A DNA stretch of 64,000 bases from Mesorhizobium sp. Lineage in GTDB: Bacteria; Pseudomonadota; Alphaproteobacteria; Rhizobiales; Rhizobiaceae. The position numbers were made by a program, and so were the translations under genes. Every line of letters starts with the position of its first letter. Position 1 is the stretch's first letter. This document shows, in pieces, positions 47,259 to 58,300 of the stretch. The stretch is from positions 1-64,000 of the forward strand of contig SAQE01000005.1 of the NCBI GenBank assembly GCA_004020545.1. The letters run 5' to 3'. Below the pieces are notes generated by a model. The model saw only the letters and a program-made list of their open reading frames with translations, had not been told where the DNA came from and ran no database searches.

Positions 47259-47382
47259 TGCGCCCATGATTCTTCACGCCGATTCCGGCAGGCGTTATTG
47301 TTGTGATTCGCGGTCCGGGGACAGATGGGCCGGGGACGCATTCAGGGCGGTCTTGCATTCAAGCGGCGAAGAGGACCAAGAC

Positions 47383-49950
47383 ATGCCGGGGGAATACCCG
47401 CCACGCGCGGGAACGGCCGTTTCCGGCGGCCACGAGGATTCGATCAAGACCGGCTCCGCCGCGTCAGGCGGAGGCTTTCGATGGCGCGCCGGCGCTCGCC
47501 TGGGCACGCTTCTTGCCGCCTCCACGCTTGCCGGCCTGCTGCTTGGCCTTGCGGCGCATGCCGAGACAGGCATCGCGCAGAAGACGGCCCCGGCGGTCAG
47601 CACCGTCGAGGTGATGCAGCTTGCCATGTTCGTCGGCGTCATGGGCGCGGCACTTGTCTCCGCCATCTTCCTGATCCGCGAACGGGCGCGCACCGCGGCG
47701 CAAAACGCCGAGCTCAGAGCCCGGATCGCCGACGTGAACGCGGCCCTTCAGCGCTCCGAGGCGCTGCTCAATCTGCGCGACCAGCGCGTCGTCGTCTGGA
47801 CCTCGGAGAACAAGAAGCCGGAGCTCATCGGCAGCCTGCCGCTGGAAAGCGGCGCGCCCGATGAGAGGTCCGCCTTCCTCGCCTTCGGCCGCTGGCTGAT
47901 GCCGCGTTCGGCCGCAGCGCTGGAGAACGCCATAGCCGCCCTGCGCGACGGATCGAAGGCCTTCGACCTCGTCATCGAGACGCAGGCGGGCGTGCCGCTC
48001 GAGGTGCACGGCCGCAAGAGCGCCGCGCATGTGCTGGTACGCTTCATCTCGCTGTCGGAAACGCTGCGCAACCAGGCCAGGCTGAAGATCGAGAACCAGC
48101 GGCTCGGCACCGACTACGACACCATGCTCGGCCTGCTCGATGCGCTCAAGATGCCGGCATGGCTGCGCGCAGCCGACGGGCGGCTGAAATGGGTGAATCG
48201 CGCCTACGCCGAAGCGGTGGAGGCGGGAAGCGTCGAGGTTGCCATCCGCGAAGCCAAGGAATTTCTCGGCGGCCAGGCGCGCGAGCAGATAGCCGAGCAG
48301 CACAAGTCGCGCCCCGTCTTCGAGCAGACTTTGTCGACGGTGATCGAGGGCGACCGCCGCATGTTCGCGGTGACCGACTTCGCCGACGCCGACGGCTCGG
48401 CTGGACTTGCCTGCGACATCAGCGCCATCGAGACGATCCGCGCCGAATATGAGCGAACCGTGCGCAGCCATGCCGACACGCTCGACCAGCTCAACACGGC
48501 CGTGGCGATCTTCGACACCGACGAGAAGCTGCGCTTCTTCAACCAGGCGTTCCAGAAACTCTGGAACCTCGACAGCGGTTTCCTGCACAGCGCCCCCGAC
48601 AACGCCCTGCTGCTCGACCGGCTGCGCAGCGAAGGCAAGATCGCCGAGCAGCCGGAATGGCGGCGCTGGAAGGAGAACCTGCTCGGCGCCTATCGCGCCG
48701 TCGAATCGCAGGAGCATTGGTGGCACCTGCCGGACGGCAAGACGATCCGCGTGGTGGCAAACCCGCAGCCCAAGGGCGGCGTAACCTGGGTGTTCGAGAA
48801 CCTGACCGAGAAGATCGATCTCGAAAGCCGCTACCGGACCGCCGTGCGCGTGCAGGGCGAGACGCTGGATAATCTCGCCGAGGGCGTGGCGGTGTTCGGG
48901 CCGGACGGACGGCTTCGCCTGTCCAACCCCGCCTTCATCGCGTTGTGGGGGCTGGCGCCGGACGCGATCAAGCCGAACGTGCATGTCTCGGCGATCCGCG
49001 ACCTTTGCGACCAGCGGGCGGCCGACAGTCCGTGGGGCGGTTTCGTCGCCGCCATCACCGGCTTCGACGACGAGCGCCGCGATCGCCATGGTCAGACCGA
49101 ACTTGTCGACGGCACGGTGTTGAGCTACGCCGTGATTCATCTGCCCAACGGGCAGGTGATGATGACCTTCGTCGACGTCACCGACACCGTCAATGTCGAG
49201 CGGGCGCTGAAGGACAGGAACGAGGCGCTGGAGAGATCGGACCAGTTGAAGAACGAGTTCGTGCAGCACGTCTCCTACGAGTTGCGCTCGCCGCTGACCA
49301 ACATCATCGGCTTCACCGAGCTTCTGTCGCTGCCGTCGACGGGGCCGCTGACGCCGAAGCAGCGCGAATATGTCGAGCATGTCGGCTCCTCGTCCTCGGT
49401 GCTGCTCACCATCGTCAACGACATACTGGACCTGGCGACGGTCGATGCCGGCATCATGCAGCTCGACATTTCCGAAATGAGTATCGACAGGACCATCGCG
49501 GCGGCCGCCGAGCTGGTCGCCGACCGACTGGAAGAGCACTCGATCAAGCTCAGGGTCGACGCGGCATCGGCGCCCAAGAGCTTCCATGGCGACGAGATCC
49601 GTGTCCGCCAGATCCTCTACAATCTCTTGAGCAATGCGGCGAACTACGCGCCTGAGGCGAGCACGATCACGCTGACCTGCCGCCAGCTCGCCGAAGGCGT
49701 GGAATTCTCCGTGCATGACGACGGGCCCGGCATGCCGCCGGACGTGCTGGAATCGGTCTTCCGCCGCTTCGAGCCGCGCGCCAATGGCGGCCGCCGGCGC
49801 GGCGCCGGGCTCGGACTGTCGATCGTCAAGAGCTTCGTCGAATTGCATGGCGGAACCGTGCGCATCGAGACCGGTATGGACAAGGGCACCACGGTCATCT
49901 GCACCTTCCCCGACACGCCGTCGGGCGGCATCCGCGAAGCGGCCGAGTAG
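47383..49950 (+). CDS. divL: DivL-type cell-cycle sensor kinase with tyrosine H-box
   Basis: 855 residues. Two hydrophobic segments near 36-58 and 66-88, then PAS-like domains (about 130-600), then a kinase core. The H-box reads H-V-S-Y-E-L-R-S-P-L, with Tyr632 where histidine kinases have His; this substitution defines DivL, which regulates CckA and hence CtrA. ATP-binding motifs N-L-L-S-N-A-A-N-Y, D-D-G-P-G-M and G-A-G-L-G-L-S-I are kept. Start at 47383 is a choice; the frame is open further upstream through the ahcY terminator. Confidence 0.88.
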   Translation: MPGEYPPRAGTAVSGGHEDSIKTGSAASGGGFRWRAGARLGTLLAASTLAGLLLGLAAHAETGIAQKTAPAVSTVEVMQLAMFVGVMGAALVSAIFLIRERARTAAQNAELRARIADVNAALQRSEALLNLRDQRVVVWTSENKKPELIGSLPLESGAPDERSAFLAFGRWLMPRSAAALENAIAALRDGSKAFDLVIETQAGVPLEVHGRKSAAHVLVRFISLSETLRNQARLKIENQRLGTDYDTMLGLLDALKMPAWLRAADGRLKWVNRAYAEAVEAGSVEVAIREAKEFLGGQAREQIAEQHKSRPVFEQTLSTVIEGDRRMFAVTDFADADGSAGLACDISAIETIRAEYERTVRSHADTLDQLNTAVAIFDTDEKLRFFNQAFQKLWNLDSGFLHSAPDNALLLDRLRSEGKIAEQPEWRRWKENLLGAYRAVESQEHWWHLPDGKTIRVVANPQPKGGVTWVFENLTEKIDLESRYRTAVRVQGETLDNLAEGVAVFGPDGRLRLSNPAFIALWGLAPDAIKPNVHVSAIRDLCDQRAADSPWGGFVAAITGFDDERRDRHGQTELVDGTVLSYAVIHLPNGQVMMTFVDVTDTVNVERALKDRNEALERSDQLKNEFVQHVSYELRSPLTNIIGFTELLSLPSTGPLTPKQREYVEHVGSSSSVLLTIVNDILDLATVDAGIMQLDISEMSIDRTIAAAAELVADRLEEHSIKLRVDAASAPKSFHGDEIRVRQILYNLLSNAANYAPEASTITLTCRQLAEGVEFSVHDDGPGMPPDVLESVFRRFEPRANGGRRRGAGLGLSIVKSFVELHGGTVRIETGMDKGTTVICTFPDTPSGGIREAAE

Positions 49951-49956
49951 CAAGCT

Positions 49957-51468
49957 TTGGCAGAGACTGCGCTGGAACGTTTTCTCGCCGACGAGGCGGC
50001 GACGGCAAGGCTTGGCGAAGACCTCGCCATGGCGCTGCGCGCCGGTGACATGATCGCGCTGAAGGGCGATCTCGGCGCCGGCAAGTCGACGCTGGCCCGC
50101 GCCCTGATCCGGGCGCTTGCCGACGATGCCGATCTCGAAGTGCCGAGCCCGACCTTCACGCTGGTGCAAAGCTACCAGACGCGGGTGCCCGTCCACCATT
50201 TCGACCTTTACCGCCTCTCTTCGCCGGACGAGCTCGACGAGCTCGGCCTCGATGACGCGCTGGCGCAAGGCGCCGCACTGGTCGAATGGCCGGAGCGGGC
50301 CGAAGACCGGCTGTCGGCAAACGCGCTCCAGGTCGAGCTTGCCGAACACGGCGAAGGCCGGATCGCGAGACTGTCCGGGCAGGGAGCCACGTTCGAGCGC
50401 GTGGCGAGATCGTTCGCAATGCGCGATTTTCTGGCCGCCGCCGGATGGGGTGAGGCGAGCCGCCGGCATTTCGTCGGCGATGCTTCCGCCCGCTCCTACG
50501 AGATCGTCTCGCTTCCCGGTCAGGCGCCGCGCGTGCTGATGAATTCGCCGCGGCTGGTGCTCGGCCCGCCGGTGCGCGACGGCAAGCCCTATGCGGTGAT
50601 CGCCCACACGGCGCAATCCGTCACCGCCTTCGTCGCCATCGACCGGGCGCTGCTTGCCGGCGGCGTCAGCGTGCCAGTGATCCATGCGCAAGACCTCGAC
50701 CAGGGCTTTTTGCTGATCGAGCATCTCGGCCCGGAAGGTTTTCTTGGCGGCGACGGCCAGCCCATCGCCGAACGCTACGAGGCAGCGGGAGAGCTGCTCG
50801 CCATGATGCACGGCAAGGCCTGGCCAAACCGCATGGAGGCCGCGCCAGGCGTGTTCCACGACGTGCCGCCCTTCGACCGCGACGCCATGCTGATCGAGGC
50901 AGACCTTCTGGTCGACTGGTATGTGCCATGGATTACGGGCAAGCCGGCAAGCGATGCGCTGCGAGACGGCTATCACAAGGAATGGACCGCCTTGCTCGAC
51001 CGGCTCGAGGGCCAAGAATACACGCTGATGCTGCGCGACTTCCATTCGCCCAACATCATCTGGCGCGCAGAGCGCTCCGGCCTCGACCGGCTCGGCATCG
51101 TCGACGTCCAGGACGCGCTGATCGGCCCCGCGGCCTATGACGTCGCCTCGCTCGCCATGGACGCGCGCGTCACCGTTTCGCCCGCGATCGAGCGGCGGAC
51201 GGTCGAGGCCTATGTCGCGGCACGCCGCCGCGCCGGCGTCTTCGACGAAGCCGGTTTCGCCGAGGCCTATGCGATCATGGCGGCGCAGCGCAATTCGAAG
51301 ATCCTCGGTATCTTCGTTCGGCTCGAAAAGCGCGACGGCAAGCCTTACTATCTGAAACACCTGCCGCGCATCCGCGACTATCTGAGGCGGGCGCTGGCCC
51401 ATCCGGCGCTCAGCGACCTGAAGGAATTCTATATGGCCCACGGCCTGCTCGAGGAACGCATGCCATGA
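49957..51468 (+). CDS. TsaE-AmgK fusion: tRNA t6A ATPase joined to cell-wall sugar kinase
   Basis: 503 residues in two modules. Residues 1-150 are TsaE (P-loop G-D-L-G-A-G-K-S-T near 38-46; S-P-T-F-T-L-V-Q), needed for the t6A modification of ANN-decoding tRNAs. Residues about 165-500 are an aminoglycoside-phosphotransferase fold (L-M-L-R-D-F-H-S-P-N-I-I-W and I-V-D-V-Q-D-A), as in AmgK, which phosphorylates N-acetylmuramate/GlcNAc at C1. murU follows with a 4-base overlap, supporting a peptidoglycan-recycling role. Start TTG at 49957 just after divL. Confidence 0.88.
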   Translation: MAETALERFLADEAATARLGEDLAMALRAGDMIALKGDLGAGKSTLARALIRALADDADLEVPSPTFTLVQSYQTRVPVHHFDLYRLSSPDELDELGLDDALAQGAALVEWPERAEDRLSANALQVELAEHGEGRIARLSGQGATFERVARSFAMRDFLAAAGWGEASRRHFVGDASARSYEIVSLPGQAPRVLMNSPRLVLGPPVRDGKPYAVIAHTAQSVTAFVAIDRALLAGGVSVPVIHAQDLDQGFLLIEHLGPEGFLGGDGQPIAERYEAAGELLAMMHGKAWPNRMEAAPGVFHDVPPFDRDAMLIEADLLVDWYVPWITGKPASDALRDGYHKEWTALLDRLEGQEYTLMLRDFHSPNIIWRAERSGLDRLGIVDVQDALIGPAAYDVASLAMDARVTVSPAIERRTVEAYVAARRRAGVFDEAGFAEAYAIMAAQRNSKILGIFVRLEKRDGKPYYLKHLPRIRDYLRRALAHPALSDLKEFYMAHGLLEERMP

Positions 51469-52187
51469 AGCCGAAGACCGCGATGGTGCTTGCGGCCGGG
51501 CTCGGCAAGCGCATGCGGCCGATCACCGATACGATGCCGAAGCCGCTGGTCAAGATCGCCGGCAAGACCTTGCTCGACTGGGGGCTGGACGGCCTGGAAG
51601 CCGCCGGCGTCAGCAAGGCAGTCGTCAACGTGCATTACCTGCCGGAGCAGATCGTCGCCCATGTCGCCGGCCGCCGGGCACCGAAGATCGTTATCTCCGA
51701 CGAGCGCGAGGCTTTGCTGGAATCGGCGGGCGGCATCGTCAGGGCGCTGCCACTCTTGGGCAGCGAGCCCTTCTACATCATCAATGCCGACACCTTCTGG
51801 ATCGACAGCGGAGAGCCCAGCCTCGATCGCCTTGCCCTTGCATGGGACGCCGCCAGAATGGATATTCTGCTGATGCTCACCGATCTCGACTCAGCGACCG
51901 GACACTGCGTCGGCACCGATTTCCTGGTGGCACCGGACGGCGCGTTGCGGCGCTCGAATGGCGACCCGGCCGGCCTGATCTATGCCGGCGCTGCGATCAT
52001 CCATCCGCGCATTTTCAAGGACGCCCCGACGGGCTCACATTCTCTCAACGGCTATTTCGACAAGGCGATCGCCGCCGGCCGCCTGTTCGGGATGGCGATG
52101 AGAGGCCGTTGGATCACGGTCGGCACGCCCGACGCCATTCCGGCCGCCGAGGCGGCGGTCGCCGGCGCGCTAGCGAAAGCGGTATGA
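51465..52187 (+). CDS. murU: N-acetylmuramate 1-phosphate uridylyltransferase MurU
   Basis: 240-residue nucleotidyltransferase. Signature A-A-G-L-G-K-R-M-R-P-I-T near 9-20 with P-K-P-L-V-K, and N-A-D near 105. With AmgK it returns recycled MurNAc to UDP-MurNAc without passing through the fosfomycin-sensitive MurA step. Overlaps both neighbours by 4 bases (ATGA). Confidence 0.9.
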   Translation: MKPKTAMVLAAGLGKRMRPITDTMPKPLVKIAGKTLLDWGLDGLEAAGVSKAVVNVHYLPEQIVAHVAGRRAPKIVISDEREALLESAGGIVRALPLLGSEPFYIINADTFWIDSGEPSLDRLALAWDAARMDILLMLTDLDSATGHCVGTDFLVAPDGALRRSNGDPAGLIYAGAAIIHPRIFKDAPTGSHSLNGYFDKAIAAGRLFGMAMRGRWITVGTPDAIPAAEAAVAGALAKAV

Positions 52188-55100
52188 GCGGCTCGCGCCG
52201 CGTCCTCTCCATCCCGCCCGGAGCGCCGTTCCTGCCGACGCTCGCGGAGGCGTTGCTCGACGGCCGCCTGATCCCCGGCTTCCGTTTCGACGGCGACCCG
52301 CTGGCGCTCGCCGACGCCACGATCTACGTGCCGACCCGGCGCGCGGCGCGCGCATTGCGCGGCGCCTTTGTCGACGTGCTCGGCAGACGTTCGGCCATTT
52401 TGCCGACGGTGCGCCCGCTTGGCGAATTCGATGAGGACGAGGCCACCTTCGAGGCCGAGGCGACACCGGCCATCGATCTCGCGCCGCCGATCGCCGCGCA
52501 GGAACGGCTGTTGCTGCTGGCGCCGCTGGTGCGCGCCTGGAAGGAAAGCCTGCCGGCGCATGTCAGGGAGCGGTTCAACGAGGAATTCGTCGTGCCGACC
52601 TCGGCCGCCGACGCCATCTGGCTGGCGCGTGATCTTGCCCGGCTGATGGACGAGATCGAGACCGAGGGCACGGATTGGGCCAAGCTTGCCACGCTGGTCA
52701 CCGGCAACCTCGCCGGCTGGTGGCAGGTGACGCTCGATTTCCTCGGCATCGTCACCGACAACTGGCCGGAGTTCCTCAAGGAACGCAACCGCTCCAATCC
52801 CGCCGCGCACCGCAGCGCGCTGATCCGGCTGGAGGCGGCGCGGCTGAAGCGCAATCCGCCGGCCGGGCCGGTGATCGCCGCCGGCTCGACCGGCTCCATT
52901 CCGGCCACCGCCGAACTGCTCGCCGTGATCGCAGGGCTGCCAAACGGCGCCGTCGTGCTGCCCGGGCTCGACCGCGAACTCGACGACGCGTCCTTCGCGG
53001 CCATCACGGCGTCCGGCGCGCGCCCGGCAACGCTCGGCCACCCACAATATGGTCTCGCCAAGCTGATCCGCGGCATTGGCGTCCAACGCCGTGACGCCGA
53101 GGAAATCGGCACGGCGACGAGGGCCCTGTCGCTGCGTGCCGCGATTGTCGGCGAAGCGCTGCGGCCGGCCGAAACCACCGAGCGCTGGACGGAAACGCGG
53201 CCACGTTTCGCGGCAAACGATGTCGAGCAGGCGCTGGGCGGCGTCGCGCTGGTGGAAGCGGCCAACGAGCGCGACGAAGCGGCGGCGATCGCGATCGCGC
53301 TGAAGCGAGCCGTGGAATTGCCGGGCAAGCGCGCGGCGCTCGTCAGCGGCGACCGCGCGCTGGCGCGCCGAGTCTCGGCCGAGCTTCTGCGCTTCGGCGT
53401 CGTCGCCGACGATTCCGGCGGCATGCCGCTCGCCAACACGCCGGCGGCAAGCTTGCTCAGGCTCGCGCTGCAAGCCGCGTTCCGGCCGGGCGATCCGGTG
53501 GGCCTGTTGTCGCTGCTCAAACATCCGCTGCTCGGCCTCGGCCTCGAGCGCCAGGCCGTGCGCAGGGCAGCCGAGCTCGTCGAACTGGTGGCGCTGCGCG
53601 GGGGGACAGGCCGACCTGACATCGTCACACTCGACGAACTCTTCGAGGCGCGGCTCGCTGGGCTCAGCGGCGAACGTCGTCAGCCCTTCTGGTTCCCGCG
53701 CCTCACCGTGCGCGGCATCGAGCAGGCACGGGGTATGCTTAGCCGTCTTACCGACGCGCTCTCCCCGCTCACGGCAATGCGCGGCGGGAAGAGTGCCGAT
53801 ATCGCAGCGCTGACTCGGGCGAGCGTCGTGGCGCTGGAAGGCCTGGGCCGCGCGGTCGACGGCAGCGTGAGCGAACTCTATGCCGGCGATGCCGGCGAGA
53901 AACTTGCGGAACTGTTGCGCGGGCTGGTCGCCGCCTCCTCGCCCTTCACCTTCGCGGCCGGCGAATGGCCGGACGTCATGGAAGCGCTGATCGCGCCGGA
54001 AACGGTCAAGCCGGCGCAAGGCACCGATCGCAACATCGCCATCTGGGGCGCGCTGGAGGCCCGCCTGCAGAGCGTCGACACGCTCGTCATCGGCGGGCTC
54101 AACGAAGGCGTGTGGCCACGCAAGCCGGAGAGCGACCGCTTCATGTCGCGGCTGATGAAGACCGGCATCGACCTTGAGCCGCCGGAGCGGCGCATCGGCC
54201 TTGCGGCACATGATTTCCAGATGGCGATGGGTGCTGAAACGGTGGTGCTGACGCGCTCGGCGCGATCGGGCGACGCACCGGCGGTGCCGTCGCGCTGGCT
54301 GCAGCGCATCCTTACCTTCATCGGCGAGGATCAGGCGGCGGCGCTTGGCCGGCGCGGCGATGTGCTGCTTGGCTGGGCACGCACGCTCGACGCCGGCGAA
54401 AGACAGGAGTTCGCGGCCCGCCCACAGCCAAAGCCGCCGCTGCGCCTACGCCCGCAGCATTTCTCGGTCACCGAGATCGAGACGCTGCGCCGCGACCCCT
54501 ACGCGGTCTATGCCCGACGGATTCTGAGCCTGATGCCGCTCGATCCGGTGATCCGCGATCCGGGTGCTGCCGAACGCGGCACGCTGTTCCATGAAATCCT
54601 GCACCTGTTCTCGCGCCGGGTCGAGGATCCGAGAAGTCCCGGCGCGCTGGCGGCGCTTATCGAGGCCGGCCGCGCTTGCTTTGCCGACGCAGCGCTTCCG
54701 CCCGACATCGAGGCGGTGTGGTGGCCGCGCTTCGAGAAGCTGGCCGCCAACGTCATCGAATGGGAGCATACCCGCGCCGAGGCGGTCGCCAGGCGTTATG
54801 CCGAGGAGCGTGCGGAAAAGACAGTCGTGGGCCGCACGGGCGTCACGCTCTCCGGCTATGCTGACCGCGTCGACCTGCTCGCCGGCGGCATGGCCGATAT
54901 CCTCGACTACAAGACCGGCTCCTCGCCATCGAAGGCGCAGGCGCACACGCTTCTGTCGCCGCAGCTCGCGCTCGAAGGCGCGCTGCTCAGACGCGGCGCC
55001 TTCAGGGAGCTCGGCATTTGCGAGCCCTCGCAGCTTGCCTTCGTGCGGCTGAAGCCCAATGGCGAGGTGTTCGAGGAATCGATCCTCGAATACAACCGCA

Positions 55101-55303
55101 AGCCGAAGACCGCCAACGAGCTTGCCGAGGAAGCCTGGGCGCGGCTGGAGCGGCTGCTCTTCCACTATGCCGATCCTGCGACCGGCTATCTGTCACGTGC
55201 GCTGCCGTTCCGCGAGGGCGAGGCCGACGGCGACTACGATCATCTGGCCCGCGTGCTCGAATGGTCGGCCGGTGGCGCAAGCGAAGACGAGGCGGAAGGA
55301 TGA
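52184..55303 (+). CDS. addB: Double-strand break repair protein AddB
   Basis: 1039 residues; helicase-like N-terminal region without a good Walker A motif and a C-terminal RecB-type nuclease domain (G-T-L-F-H-E-I-L near 795; I-L-D-Y-K-T-G near 905). With AddA it resects broken ends for recombination. The C-terminal cysteine cluster that holds an Fe-S centre in Bacillus AddB is not visible. Coupled to murU and addA by ATGA overlaps. Confidence 0.94.
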   Translation: MSGSRRVLSIPPGAPFLPTLAEALLDGRLIPGFRFDGDPLALADATIYVPTRRAARALRGAFVDVLGRRSAILPTVRPLGEFDEDEATFEAEATPAIDLAPPIAAQERLLLLAPLVRAWKESLPAHVRERFNEEFVVPTSAADAIWLARDLARLMDEIETEGTDWAKLATLVTGNLAGWWQVTLDFLGIVTDNWPEFLKERNRSNPAAHRSALIRLEAARLKRNPPAGPVIAAGSTGSIPATAELLAVIAGLPNGAVVLPGLDRELDDASFAAITASGARPATLGHPQYGLAKLIRGIGVQRRDAEEIGTATRALSLRAAIVGEALRPAETTERWTETRPRFAANDVEQALGGVALVEAANERDEAAAIAIALKRAVELPGKRAALVSGDRALARRVSAELLRFGVVADDSGGMPLANTPAASLLRLALQAAFRPGDPVGLLSLLKHPLLGLGLERQAVRRAAELVELVALRGGTGRPDIVTLDELFEARLAGLSGERRQPFWFPRLTVRGIEQARGMLSRLTDALSPLTAMRGGKSADIAALTRASVVALEGLGRAVDGSVSELYAGDAGEKLAELLRGLVAASSPFTFAAGEWPDVMEALIAPETVKPAQGTDRNIAIWGALEARLQSVDTLVIGGLNEGVWPRKPESDRFMSRLMKTGIDLEPPERRIGLAAHDFQMAMGAETVVLTRSARSGDAPAVPSRWLQRILTFIGEDQAAALGRRGDVLLGWARTLDAGERQEFAARPQPKPPLRLRPQHFSVTEIETLRRDPYAVYARRILSLMPLDPVIRDPGAAERGTLFHEILHLFSRRVEDPRSPGALAALIEAGRACFADAALPPDIEAVWWPRFEKLAANVIEWEHTRAEAVARRYAEERAEKTVVGRTGVTLSGYADRVDLLAGGMADILDYKTGSSPSKAQAHTLLSPQLALEGALLRRGAFRELGICEPSQLAFVRLKPNGEVFEESILEYNRKPKTANELAEEAWARLERLLFHYADPATGYLSRALPFREGEADGDYDHLARVLEWSAGGASEDEAEG

Positions 55304-58300
55304 GATATCCGATCCCCTCCGATACCGCCGCCAGCCAGGCGCGCGCCTCCGACCCGCAAAATTCCGCCTGGGTCTCGGCCAATGCCGGCTCGGGCAAGAC
55401 ACATGTGCTGGCGCAGCGCGTCATCCGGCTTTTGCTCAACGGCACCGATCCGTCGAAGATCCTGTGCCTGACCTATACGCGCGCGGCCGCCGCCAACATG
55501 TCGAACCGCGTGTTCTCGACCCTGTCGGAGTGGACCGCGCTGCCCGACACCGAGCTTGCGGCGAGGATCGCGGCGCTCGACGGACGCGGCGCCGACCGCG
55601 ACACCATGCGCCGCGCGCGCCGGCTGTTCGCGGAGGCGCTGGAAACGCCGGGCGGGCTGAAGATCCAGACCATCCACGCCTTCTGCGAATCGGTGCTGCA
55701 TCAGTTCCCACTGGAAGCCAACATCCCCGCGCATTTCGAGATGCTCGATCCGCAGATGGAGGCCTCGCTGTTTGCCGATGCCCGCCGCGACATGATCTCG
55801 GGCGCCGGCGCCGGCGTCGAAGGCTTGGCGGAGGCCTTTGCCATGGTGCTGGAGCGCGGCGGCGAATTCGGTCTCGACAGCCTGCTCTCCGAGATCGTCG
55901 GCAAACGCGACGAATTGCGCGGCTTCATCGCCAAGCTCGGCAAGAGCCGCGATTTCCGGCCGCTGTTCGCCGAATTCGGCTTCGGACCCGGCCAGACGGC
56001 CGACGGCATCGCCGCTTCCATCTGGCCGCTGCCGGGCCTCGCGCCCAGCCAGTTCGCAGAGTTCGCGCGAGCCGCCGAAGCTACCGAAGCACGGCAGGTG
56101 CTGAACAACGTTATCCCTTATGCACGAGGCGCATTCGCCGAAGCCGACCCGATCCGCCGCTTGCGGCTCCTGGCAAAGGCCTTTCTCAAGGCCGATGGCG
56201 ACCCCTACGACCCACCCAAGATCTTCAAGAAAGCGCTGGTCGACCGGCTGCCCGACCTGCCCGAGCGCTATCTCGCAGTGGCCAAGGCGATCCTCGACGT
56301 ATCGGACCGGCTGGCGCTGTTCCGCATGTTGGAGGGGACAGCGGCGGCGCTCACCGTCGCCGGCTGGCTGATCGCCCGCTACGAGCAGTTGAAGCGCGGC
56401 CGCGGCTTCCTCGACTTCAACGACCTGATCACACGCACGGTCAGCCTATTGTCGCGGCCGGATGCCGGCCCCTGGGTGCAGTTCAAGCTCGACCAGGGCA
56501 TCGACCACATCCTGCTCGACGAGGCGCAGGACACCAGCCCCGACCAGTGGGAAGTGGTGAAGAAACTGACGGAAGAGTTCTTTGCCGGACTCGGCCAGCG
56601 CGAGGCGGTCAAGCGCACGGTCTTCGCCGTCGGCGACGAAAAGCAGTCGATCTATTCCTTTCAAGGAGCGGCACCCGATTCCTTTGCCGAAAGCCGGCTT
56701 CTGTTTGCCGGGCGCGTGCGCGACGCCGAAGCCTCTTTCGCCGACCTGAAACTCACCTGGTCGTTCCGCTCCAGCGACGACGTGCTTGCCGCCGTCGACC
56801 GCGTCTTTGCCGAGCCCGGCGCGCGGCGCGGCATCAGCCACGATCCCGATCCGCTCAGCCACAAGGCGATCCGCACCGATGCGCCGGGCTATGTCGAGGT
56901 GTGGCCTTCGATCGGTGCAGAAATGGTCGAGGAGCCCGACGACTGGACCCTGCCGGTCAACCATGCCAGCGCGCCGGCCGTGCGCGTCGCCGAGCACGTG
57001 GCCGCAACCATCCAGGACTGGCTAAGGAACGGCGAGATCATCGAAGGCAAAGGCCGGAAGCTGACCGCCGGCGACATCCTGGTTCTGGTGCGCAAGCGCG
57101 ACCGTTTTGTCCATGCGCTGTCGCGCAGCCTCAAGAACCGGCAGATCCCGGTCGCCGGCGCTGATCGGCTCAGCCTGCCCGGGCATATCGCAGTGCAGGA
57201 CCTTATCGCGCTCGGCCATTTCCTCATCCAGCCGGAGGACGACCTGTCCTTGGCCGCCGTGCTGCGCAGCCCGGTCTTCGAGGTTTCCGAGGAGACCTTG
57301 CTGGCGCTCGCCGGCGAGCGGCCGCCCGGCCAGTCATTGATCGCATCGCTCAGGCAGCATGCGGCCGCAGACGAGGCTCTGACCGCGATCGTTAGCCGGC
57401 TCGATGGCTGGGCGAACGAGGTGGCCTTCAAGCCGGTGTTCGAATTCTATGCCGCGGCGCTCTCGCGCGACGGTCTGCGCCGCAAGATGACGGCACGGCT
57501 CGGGCCGGAGGCCGGCGAGATCCTCGACGAGTTCCTGAGCTTTTGCCTGGCCGAGGAACGCACCGGCCTGCCGGGGCTGGAGACCTTTCTTTCGACACTG
57601 GAAAACAGCGGCCCCGAGATCAAGCGCGAGATGGACCAGACGCGCGACGAGGTGCGCGTCATGACCGTGCACGCCGCGAAAGGCCTGGAGGCGCCGGTTG
57701 TTTTCCTGGTCGACGGCGGCTCGGCGCCGTTCAGCGACCAGCACCTGCCGCGGCTGATGGCGTTCGAAGGCTCGGGCGCGCAATGGAAGGGCAAGGGCTA
57801 TCTCTGGCGCTCGGCAAGCGACGTCGCCAATGGCGTTTCGCGGGCGGCCTCGGCGCGGGCGCGCGAGCTTGCCGACGACGAATACCGACGGCTGCTCTAT
57901 GTCGGCATGACTCGCGCCGAGGATCGGCTGATCGTCTGCGGTTATCACGGCAAGCGGGCGCCGAGCACCGGCACCTGGCATTCGATCGTCGGCCGGGCGT
58001 TGATCGCCGCGCCGGAAAGCGCGGAGCGCCGGCATCCGGCGACGGCCGAGGTGGCGGTGCACCGCTTCCATATGACAAAGCTGCCGCCAATGGCGTTGAC
58101 CGGGGGCGACAAGGCTGCGCCATTCGAGCATGCGGAGCCATTGCCGGAGGGCCTGTTCCGGCCGCTGCCGCCCTATGAGGAACTGCCGCGGCCGCTTTCG
58201 CCCTCCGGCGCCTCCGCGTTGATCGACGAGACGACCGAAACCTTGCCCGACAAGCGCTCGCCGGTGCTCGACGCCGAGGCCGAGCCCGGCTTCGCGGTAG

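Noticed and set aside
47464-51441. 1325-codon open frame on the minus strand
   Set aside because: It is antisense to divL and tsaE-amgK, both with clear domains. Long antisense frames arise from codon bias in GC-rich DNA; its sequence shows no known domain.
52052-54211. 719-codon open frame on the minus strand
   Set aside because: Antisense to addB, arginine/histidine-rich composition typical of shadow frames.
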